Origin: an uncultured Pelagibacteraceae bacterium
Lineage (GTDB): Bacteria; Pseudomonadota; Alphaproteobacteria; Pelagibacterales; Pelagibacteraceae
Length of the DNA stretch: 32,576 nt
Reading direction: 5' to 3'
NCBI GenBank assembly: GCA_902560625.1
Contig: CACEMD010000010.1
Location: 1-32,576, forward strand
Shown: piece after piece, positions 25,687 through 32,576 of the stretch
Position numbering within the stretch: the stretch's first letter is position 1
Layout of the letters: each line of letters begins with the position of its first letter
Translations under genes and position numbers: made by a program
Notes under the pieces: model-generated
Seen by the model: the letters and a program-made list of their open reading frames with translations, nothing else
What the model was told of the DNA's origin: nothing
The model's database searches: none

Positions 25687-27705
25687 ATGCAAAAGAAAGA
25701 AATAAAGAAGCTCTATCTCAAAAAAACAAAATTATTTCAGAAGTATAACAAAAACTATTTTGAAAAAAGTAAACCTTTAGTTACTGATTCTATATTTGAT
25801 GACTTAAAAAGAGAGATAATTGAACTTGAAAAAAAATATAAATATCTTAAGAGTGATCATTCACCCTCAATAAATATCGGGTTTAAACCATCAAAAAATT
25901 TTAAAAAAGCAATACATAGAGTTAGAATGCTTTCTTTATCAAATGTATTTAGCAAGGACGACCTGGTCAATTTTGAGAAAAAAGTATGTAATTTTTTAAA
26001 TTTAAAACATGGTGCAAAGATTGAGTATAGTGTGGAACCTAAAATCGATGGGATTTCTGCATCTCTTAATTACAAAAATGGAATTTTAATATCGGGTTTA
26101 TCAAGAGGGGATGGCAACGAAGGAGAGCTGATAACAGAAAATTTAAAAACTATTAAAGATATTCCAAAAAAAATTGATATTCAGGGATTTCCAAATGATA
26201 TTGATATTAGAGGTGAAGTTTTTATCACCAACAAAGATTTCCAAAAAATAAAAGAAAATTTTGCAAACCCTAGAAATGCAGCATCTGGATCTTTGAGACA
26301 AAAAAATTCAAATGAAACAAAAAAAATACCTCTAAAATTTATAGCTTATAATTATGGTTACCTTGAGGAATTAAAAATAAATAAACAGTCAGAGTTTTTA
26401 GAAAAATTACAACTTTGGGGATTTAAAGTAAGTAAATTTAACAAAATTATTTCTGGAATAGGTAATCTTATAAAAAATCATGAAGAAATTGAAAATAAAA
26501 GATATGAATTAGATTATGATGTTGATGGATTAGTATATAAAATTAATAGTATCGAACTACAAAATAGATTAGGATTTTTATCAAATTCTCCAAGGTGGGC
26601 AACCGCTCATAAATTTTCTGCAGTGACTTCATCGTCAAAAATTTTAAATATTGAAATACAGGTAGGTAGGACTGGTGCACTCACACCAGTTGCAAAAATT
26701 AAGCCTGTAAATGTTGGTGGTGTGATTGTTGCTAATGCATCTTTACATAATGAAGATGAAATTAAAAGAAAGGACATAAGAGTAGGTGATACAGTAAAAA
26801 TTGAGAGAGCTGGAGATGTTATACCTCATGTAATATCAGTTGATTTAAAAAAAAGATCTAAAAATTCTGCAAAATATATTTTTCCAAAAAAATGTCCGTC
26901 ATGTGGGTCGAAAGTTTTAAAAGAGTATAATAATCAAACGAAAAAATATGATGCAGTCAAAAGGTGTTCATCTGAAGGGTATTTGTGTGAAAAAATAGCA
27001 ATAGAAAAAATAAAACATTTTATCTCAAAAGACGCTTTTAATATTGATGGATTGGGAAAAAAAGTTATAGAAAATTTTTGGAGTTTAAAATTAATTAGAT
27101 CGCCCCAAGATATTTTCAATTTAAACTATGATAAAATTTCTAAATTAGATGGATGGGGCAAATTATCTGTTTCCAATTTAAGATATGCAATTGATAAGTC
27201 AAAACAAATTTTGCTCGAAAGATTTATATTCGCATTAGGAATAAGACATATAGGTCAAGAAAATGCTAAGCTGTTATCTTACAATATAAAATCTCTAGAT
27301 AATTTATTAAAAATTGATGCCAGTTATGAATTTAGTAATTTTCTCGATATTGATGGAATTGGAGAAACTCAGATTAACTCGCTTAAAAATTTTTTTTCTC
27401 AAGAAATTAATTTAAAAATTATAGAGGAACTTGCAAGATACGTAAAAATATTAAAATCTGATGAAAATAAGAATGGTAAATTTAAAAATATTACATTTAT
27501 GTTTACTGGGAAGCTTGATGGTATTAGCAGAGCAGAAGCAAAATCTATGATAGAAAAAAATTCAGGTAAAATCGTTAGTTCTGTAAGTAATAAGCTTAAT
27601 TATTTAATAGCAGGAGAAAAACCAACTAATAAAAAAATTATAAAAGCAAAGGAGTTAAGTGTTAAAATTATTAGTCAGAAAGACTTCATCAAACTTTTAA
27701 ATTAA
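25687..27705 (+). CDS. ligA: NAD-dependent DNA ligase LigA
   Basis: 672 aa ligase sealing nicks in replication and repair using NAD. The adenylation domain has the catalytic KIDG motif with K119, preceded by an N-terminal Ia domain. An OB-fold with GRTGALTPVAKI follows, then a four-cysteine zinc finger beginning CPSC (C403, C406), with two more cysteines in RCSSEGYLC. Helix-hairpin-helix repeats (GIRHIGQENA, IDGIGETQI) and a C-terminal BRCT domain from about residue 590 complete the standard architecture at normal length. It starts 4 bases after bamD and converges on pepP with a 9 bp tail overlap. Confidence 0.98.
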   Translation: MQKKEIKKLYLKKTKLFQKYNKNYFEKSKPLVTDSIFDDLKREIIELEKKYKYLKSDHSPSINIGFKPSKNFKKAIHRVRMLSLSNVFSKDDLVNFEKKVCNFLNLKHGAKIEYSVEPKIDGISASLNYKNGILISGLSRGDGNEGELITENLKTIKDIPKKIDIQGFPNDIDIRGEVFITNKDFQKIKENFANPRNAASGSLRQKNSNETKKIPLKFIAYNYGYLEELKINKQSEFLEKLQLWGFKVSKFNKIISGIGNLIKNHEEIENKRYELDYDVDGLVYKINSIELQNRLGFLSNSPRWATAHKFSAVTSSSKILNIEIQVGRTGALTPVAKIKPVNVGGVIVANASLHNEDEIKRKDIRVGDTVKIERAGDVIPHVISVDLKKRSKNSAKYIFPKKCPSCGSKVLKEYNNQTKKYDAVKRCSSEGYLCEKIAIEKIKHFISKDAFNIDGLGKKVIENFWSLKLIRSPQDIFNLNYDKISKLDGWGKLSVSNLRYAIDKSKQILLERFIFALGIRHIGQENAKLLSYNIKSLDNLLKIDASYEFSNFLDIDGIGETQINSLKNFFSQEINLKIIEELARYVKILKSDENKNGKFKNITFMFTGKLDGISRAEAKSMIEKNSGKIVSSVSNKLNYLIAGEKPTNKKIIKAKELSVKIISQKDFIKLLN

Positions 27706-29403
27706 ACTTAACAACCATTTTTTTTCTTTATTATTTAAAAATTTTGATATTTTCTCGTAAATTTCCAAATTATATTTTAATAAATACATTTTCTCTATTT
27801 TATTTAACATTTTAAAATTTATTAAATCATTATCTATAGGAGCAAAAGTAAGATTTTCAAAAAAAAGTTTACTTCCTTTCTTCAAGATGTAAATCAAATT
27901 TTCAATTCTTATTCCAAACTTATTTTCTTTATAAAAGCCTGGCTCGTTACTTAAGATCATTCCTTTCCTTAGTTTTACTTTATTGTATTTTGACAGTCCT
28001 TGAGGACCTTCATGAACATTCAAAAAAAATCCTACACCATGACCTGTACCATGAGGATAGTCTAAATTAATTTTATTAAGCCAATATCTTGCATTTTTAT
28101 CAATTTTATAGCCCTCATTAATTTTATTTAAATTTGTTCTAACAACAGAAATATGCCCTTTCAGAACTCTTGTAAAAATATTTTTAATATTTTCACTAGG
28201 CTTGTCAAAGCAAATGGTTCTTGTAACGTCAGTTGTGCCATATTTATATTGTCCACCAGAATCGCATAAAAGTATGTCATTTTTTTTTATTTTTCGGTTA
28301 GTTTTAGAACTTGATCTATAATGTATAATTGCACTATTTGGTCCAGATCCCATAATCGTATTAAAACTTGGGTATAAATAAAATTTATTTTTTTTCCTAA
28401 AATATTCTAGTTTTCTTTCAGCTTTTTTTTCATCTAAATTTTTTAAATTATTATGTTTTGTCCAATATAAAAATTTAGTTAGCGCAGCACCATCATAAAT
28501 ATGTGCTTTTTTAGAGTAATAAATTTCATTACTATTCTTAATTGATTTCAGTTGATAGCAAGGATCAAAAAAATTTGAAATTTTAAACCTTGATTTAATT
28601 AAGTATTCGAAAAATATTGAGCAAGTTAAACTATCAATACAAAATTTTTTGCCAGCCAACTTTTTTATTACAGAATAAACTTCATTTTCTTCAAAAAAAT
28701 TTATTTTTTTATAAATATATAATTTCTTTATTTTTTTTATTTTTGAAAGTTTTGTAAAAATATAAATTTCTTTATTTTTGGTTATAATACCTTTTGCATT
28801 TGGTATGGGGCTATTTGGATTATCATTTCCTCTCAAATTTAAAAGCCATGCTATATTTTCTGGAGCACTTATAAAAATATTATCTATTTTTGAATTTTTT
28901 AATATTTTACAGAGTCTGTATATTTTTGAATTTAAAGTTTCACCAGAATATTCTTTTTTAATATTATAGAAATAATTTATTTTTTTACTTTTATTTTCTA
29001 TCGAAACCTCATCAATAAAGTTATTATTTATAGGAATTAATTTACAAGTATCTTTAAAATAACCTTTTAACATTCTGTTAGTAAATAATTTAGGATCAAA
29101 ACCAATTTTTTTTTTGAAAGAATTACTTTTAAATAAATCAAAAGGGAAGATTTTGGGTATTTCTATAATTTTAAAGTTTGTACCACTTTCCAGTTTAGCC
29201 TGAAGTGTATATCTTCCATCTACAAATAGATAATTTTTATTTTTAGTTAAAATTGCAAATCCTGCTGAACCACTAAATTTTGAAATCTGAAACAGTCTAT
29301 TTGGTTTTGAGTACTCTGAAAAGTATTCATCATTTTTTGGTATTATATATCCATCTAAATTGTAATCTATCAGCAACTTTTTAAATTTTTTTAACATTTT
29401 CAA
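27697..29403 (-). CDS. pepP: Xaa-Pro aminopeptidase (M24B)
   Basis: 568 aa metallopeptidase removing N-terminal residues that precede proline. The C-terminal pita-bread domain carries the metal-binding pattern: LLCDSGGQYKYGTTDVTRT (two Asp), HGTGHGVGFFLNVHEGP (His), LSNEPGFY (Glu) and FGIRIENL (Glu). Two creatinase-like N-terminal domains give the long three-domain plan of eukaryotic XPNPEP1-type and related bacterial enzymes. The open frame begins at a TTG (29403) whose last bases overlap the helicase stop; an ATG two codons later (29397) is an equally likely start. Probably co-transcribed with the upstream helicase gene. Confidence 0.93.
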   Translation of the reverse strand: MKMLKKFKKLLIDYNLDGYIIPKNDEYFSEYSKPNRLFQISKFSGSAGFAILTKNKNYLFVDGRYTLQAKLESGTNFKIIEIPKIFPFDLFKSNSFKKKIGFDPKLFTNRMLKGYFKDTCKLIPINNNFIDEVSIENKSKKINYFYNIKKEYSGETLNSKIYRLCKILKNSKIDNIFISAPENIAWLLNLRGNDNPNSPIPNAKGIITKNKEIYIFTKLSKIKKIKKLYIYKKINFFEENEVYSVIKKLAGKKFCIDSLTCSIFFEYLIKSRFKISNFFDPCYQLKSIKNSNEIYYSKKAHIYDGAALTKFLYWTKHNNLKNLDEKKAERKLEYFRKKNKFYLYPSFNTIMGSGPNSAIIHYRSSSKTNRKIKKNDILLCDSGGQYKYGTTDVTRTICFDKPSENIKNIFTRVLKGHISVVRTNLNKINEGYKIDKNARYWLNKINLDYPHGTGHGVGFFLNVHEGPQGLSKYNKVKLRKGMILSNEPGFYKENKFGIRIENLIYILKKGSKLFFENLTFAPIDNDLINFKMLNKIEKMYLLKYNLEIYEKISKFLNNKEKKWLLSLI

Positions 29404-31430
29404 TTTTTAATTCTTTTTTGATATCTCTTCCACCCAGGACTCTCAATTTCAGAGGAAAAATCATTATCCTGGTTAAACTCAAAATCTTCAAATTCAGCAT
29501 CTTCAAAAGAGTTATTTTTTTTAATATTTTCATCTGGCAGTTCATCAAGAAATCTTGATGCAATACTATCTATCCAATCACCCTGATAAAATCGGTTCAT
29601 TGAAAATGATATATTTAATATTTTTTTAGCTCTCGTTATACCCACATATGCTAATCTTCTTTCTTCTTCTAAACCTAATTGACCTTTTTCATCCATTGAT
29701 TTTTGATGAGGAAACAAACCTTCTTCCCAACCTGGTAAAAATACTACATCAAATTCAAGTCCTTTTGATGCATGCATTGTCATTAAATTTATTTTTTGGC
29801 CGTCCCAGTCTTCATCTATAGAAGTTGATAATGACACATGTTCTAAAAAACTTTCAAGATTATCAAATTCCTTCATTGCACTTATTAATTCCTTAATATT
29901 TTCTAATCTGTCTTCATTTTCTAAATCTTTCTTATTCTTCAACATCTGACTATAACCAGACTCATCTAAAACAGTTTGTAATAATTTTATATGGCCCATT
30001 TTCTTTTTTTGGTGATCATCCCTCCACTTATTAAATAAATTCAGAATTAAATTTAAACCAATTTTTGCTTTAGGTTTAATTATATTTTCTTCTAAAAGTT
30101 TTTTAGAAGAAATTTCAAGAGAACATTTATTTTCTTTTGAAAATAAGTTTATTTGTTTTAATGTGGACTCTCCTATTGACCTTTTAGGCATGTTAATTAT
30201 TCTTTCAAAAGCTAGATCATCTTTACTTTGATGAATTAGTCTTAAATATGCTACACAATCTTTAATTTCAGCCCTTTCATAAAACTTAATTCCTCCAATT
30301 ATTCTATAAGGCAAACCAAGCTTTAAGAAACGTTCTTCAAATTCTCTGGTTTGAAAAATAGCTCTTACAAGTATTGCCATATTATTCAATGAATAATTTT
30401 TATTGTATTTATTAACTTCATCGCCTACACCAATAGCTTCATCTTTTCCACTTTTGAAACAATTAATATTAACCAAATCTCCAATTTCACTATTTGAAAA
30501 TAAATTCTTTCCTAATCTATTTTCATTATTTTTAATTAAATTTGAAGCACTAGATAAAATATTTTGTGTTGATCTATAATTATTTTCAAGTCTAATTATT
30601 TTTGTGTTTTCGTAAATTTTATCAAATTCTAAAAAATTTTTTATCTCTGCTCCTCTCCAACTATAGATTGATTGATCATCATCACCAACACAACATAAAT
30701 TATTATTTGTTTTAGCTAACAAATTTAGCCATTTACTTTGTATGTAATTAGTATCTTGATATTCATCAACTAAAATATATTTAAAATTTCTAGAATAAAT
30801 ATTTAAAATATCATCATATTTTTCAAAAATTTTGACGCAATGCAAAATCAAATCATTAAAATCACAAGAATTTAAATCATTCAATTTAGATTGATAAATT
30901 TCGTAAATTTTAAAAAAACCTTTTTCAATAAAGTCTTTTTTTTTTAATACTACGTCATTTGGATACCACCCTTTATTTTTCCATTTATCAAAAACTGCAA
31001 GAATATAATTAGGTGAAATTTTCTTTATATCTATATTTTCTGATTTACATATATTTTTTATTAATCTTATTTGATCATCTCTATCTATAATTGAGAAATT
31101 ATAATTTAATCCAATCGCATTTGCATGTTTCCTTAAAATTTTAGCACAAATAGAATGAAAGGTTCCAAGCCAATTTAGTCCAGGTAAATCTTTTTTTAAA
31201 AATTTTCCAACACGTATTTGCATCTCTTTTGCAGCTTTATTTGTAAACGTTACTGCCAATATTTGATTTGGAAAAACTTTTTTAACCTTTATCAAATTCA
31301 CAATTCTTGAAGTTAAGACTTTTGTTTTACCTGATCCTGCACCTGCTACTAATAATAATGGGCCTTCTCCATGTTCTACACCCTCTTTTTGTTGCTGATT
31401 TAAACCTTCTAAGTGAGAAAATTTTTCCAT
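29400..31430 (-). CDS. uvrD: UvrD/PcrA-type DNA helicase
   Basis: 676 aa superfamily 1A 3'-5' DNA helicase for excision and mismatch repair. Motifs run in order: Q-motif LNQQQKEGVEH near 10-20, Walker A GAGSGKT at 30-36, TFTNKAAKEM, DEYQDTN (Walker B), GDDDQSIYSWRGA (motif III), NYRSTQNIL (IV), TMHASKGLEFDVVFLPG (V) and EERRLAYVGITRAKK (VI). Length is slightly below E. coli UvrD (720 aa); the tail retains the ESPGWKRYQKRIKN ending. It overlaps the pepP frame by 4 bp and diverges from the AsmA-like gene over 38 bp. Confidence 0.96.
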   Translation of the reverse strand: MEKFSHLEGLNQQQKEGVEHGEGPLLLVAGAGSGKTKVLTSRIVNLIKVKKVFPNQILAVTFTNKAAKEMQIRVGKFLKKDLPGLNWLGTFHSICAKILRKHANAIGLNYNFSIIDRDDQIRLIKNICKSENIDIKKISPNYILAVFDKWKNKGWYPNDVVLKKKDFIEKGFFKIYEIYQSKLNDLNSCDFNDLILHCVKIFEKYDDILNIYSRNFKYILVDEYQDTNYIQSKWLNLLAKTNNNLCCVGDDDQSIYSWRGAEIKNFLEFDKIYENTKIIRLENNYRSTQNILSSASNLIKNNENRLGKNLFSNSEIGDLVNINCFKSGKDEAIGVGDEVNKYNKNYSLNNMAILVRAIFQTREFEERFLKLGLPYRIIGGIKFYERAEIKDCVAYLRLIHQSKDDLAFERIINMPKRSIGESTLKQINLFSKENKCSLEISSKKLLEENIIKPKAKIGLNLILNLFNKWRDDHQKKKMGHIKLLQTVLDESGYSQMLKNKKDLENEDRLENIKELISAMKEFDNLESFLEHVSLSTSIDEDWDGQKINLMTMHASKGLEFDVVFLPGWEEGLFPHQKSMDEKGQLGLEEERRLAYVGITRAKKILNISFSMNRFYQGDWIDSIASRFLDELPDENIKKNNSFEDAEFEDFEFNQDNDFSSEIESPGWKRYQKRIKN

Positions 31431-31468
31431 TTAATTTAAAATATAAATATATAAAAGATTTAGATTTA

Positions 31469-32576
31469 ATGATAAAAAAAAAAATTAAATTAACAATATT
31501 ACGCACCTTAATTGATTTAATTACTAATTTTTTTAATAAATTTAATTTAAAAAATCTAAAAAATTCAAATTTGAGTTTAATTCTAATTTTGGTGATTTCT
31601 ACACTTTTTTTGTATCTAATATACTTATCAGTACCCTCTTTTTACAAAAATGATTTAAATGAGGCATTAATCAAAGATTTAGAAAAGTCATTTAACCAAG
31701 AATTAAGTATACCTAAAAATGTAAAGTATTCTATAATACCTATGCCTCACTTCACATTTTTTGATGTTAAATTTTTAAACGATGATGAAGCCAATATAAG
31801 TAATTTTGCAGAAATTAAAGAATTAAAATTATTTATTTCTCAAAAAAATTTATTTAATAAATCAAAGATAAAACCAAAATACATTGTTGTAGAAAAGGGA
31901 AATTTTTATTTTAACAAAAAAAATTTAAATAAATTAAATTTTATTTTTAATTCAAAACTCCATTCAAATATTACTATAAAAAAAAGTAATTTATTTTTTA
32001 AAAATCAAGATAAGGAACTCATTTCACTCTTGAGCTCAAAAAATATCCATTTCAAAATAGATAAAAAAAATAAAAAAAACTTAATTATTTTGGTTGGAAA
32101 AATTTTCAATACTCCTATAAAAATTGATTCAACAATTGACTATCTGTCAAAAAAAAATATCACAAATTTTTTATTAAAAGATCTTAAATTAAAAATTAAA
32201 AATACATCTAGTTATAGCGAGGCATATTCAGCACATAATGAAATAAAAAGTTTTAGAACCATATTAAATAATAAGTTAAAAATTGATAATAATAAATTAT
32301 CTTTAAAATCTCTAGAATCAAATTTCCAATTAATACCTTTGGACTATTCTCTTGATATTGAATTAGACCCTTTTTCCTTTAATTCTGAAATTACTCTTGA
32401 AAAAATAAATTTTAATAAATTGGGTTCACCAATAATTGTAGAAGACTTAATTAAAAACTTTATACTAAACAATGAAGTTATAAATGGAAAATTAAAATTA
32501 AAAATAAAAGACATAAAAAATAATAAGCTTATAGATCACTTGGATGTACTTTTAAGTTTAAACTCAGGAAAAATAT
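31469..32576 (+). CDS. AsmA-like envelope protein (partial, runs off the window)
   Basis: An open frame from ATG 31469 to the window edge (369 codons, no stop). It has a basic N-terminus, one membrane segment at about residues 38-56 (ISTLFLYLIYLSVPSF), then a long, probably periplasmic region rich in Lys, Asn and beta strands. Just after the anchor, VKYSIIPMPHFTFFDVKFLN closely follows the AsmA pattern of a strand, P-x-P and a 'dV' strand. AsmA-family proteins are inner-membrane anchored and are linked to lipid transport and outer-membrane assembly. The C-terminal part is not visible, so the family call is moderate. It contains an 11-base A run at codons 2-5. Confidence 0.65.
   Translation, partial: MIKKKIKLTILRTLIDLITNFFNKFNLKNLKNSNLSLILILVISTLFLYLIYLSVPSFYKNDLNEALIKDLEKSFNQELSIPKNVKYSIIPMPHFTFFDVKFLNDDEANISNFAEIKELKLFISQKNLFNKSKIKPKYIVVEKGNFYFNKKNLNKLNFIFNSKLHSNITIKKSNLFFKNQDKELISLLSSKNIHFKIDKKNKKNLIILVGKIFNTPIKIDSTIDYLSKKNITNFLLKDLKLKIKNTSSYSEAYSAHNEIKSFRTILNNKLKIDNNKLSLKSLESNFQLIPLDYSLDIELDPFSFNSEITLEKINFNKLGSPIIVEDLIKNFILNNEVINGKLKLKIKDIKNNKLIDHLDVLLSLNSGKI

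Noticed and set aside
1..32576. CRISPR arrays, tRNAs, insertion sequences or prophage
   Set aside because: No regularly spaced repeats, cloverleaf-like sequences, transposase or phage structural genes were seen by reading; A-rich repeats are explained by lysine/asparagine codons.

Overview
This window is very AT-rich, has tiny intergenic gaps and many overlapping genes, and encodes proteins full of Lys, Asn and Ile. Together with the alphaproteobacterial gene order (amidase, rnpB, mraZ, division and cell-wall cluster, lpxC, bamD, ligA), this points to a streamlined marine alphaproteobacterium of the SAR11 / Pelagibacterales type. That assignment is inferred from composition and gene content; there is no rRNA gene here to confirm it.

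Layout. Positions 68-4213 hold five glycosyltransferase-type genes of different families, on both strands, probably for surface glycan or LPS decoration. Positions 4223-5606 (minus strand) encode MlaA and MlaC of the outer-membrane lipid-asymmetry pathway. Positions 5666-6397 encode a zinc N-acetylmuramoyl-alanine amidase, followed by the RNase P RNA gene (6435-6797). From a recognisable promoter/MraZ operator at about 6863-6915, a long plus-strand operon runs to about 23813: mraZ, ftsZ, rsmH, ftsL-like, ftsI, a murE-murF fusion, mraY, murD, ftsW, murG, murC, murB, ddl, ftsQ and a much reduced ftsA. lpxC, bamD and ligA follow on the same strand. Convergent to ligA are pepP-like aminopeptidase and uvrD-type helicase genes (27697-31430, minus). 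A gene for an AsmA-like envelope protein starts at 31469 and runs off the right edge.

How the genes work together. MurC, MurD, MurE and MurF (the last two on one polypeptide), with MurB and Ddl, build UDP-MurNAc-pentapeptide. MraY and MurG make lipid II. FtsW and FtsI polymerise and cross-link it at the septum. FtsZ, FtsL, FtsQ and the FtsA-like protein form the division machine. LpxC, BamD, MlaA, MlaC and the AsmA-like protein serve the outer membrane.

Most notable points. (1) The gene in the ftsA position encodes only 235 aa: it keeps an FtsA-like N-terminus, the SHS2 (1C) domain and a C-terminal amphipathic helix, but lacks the actin-like ATP-binding and FtsZ-binding core. (2) ftsZ has left its usual place after ftsA and sits second in the operon, between mraZ and rsmH, behind an unusually strong ribosome binding site and an MraZ-type operator. 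(3) murE and murF are one 945-codon gene. These suggest a remodelled, minimal divisome.
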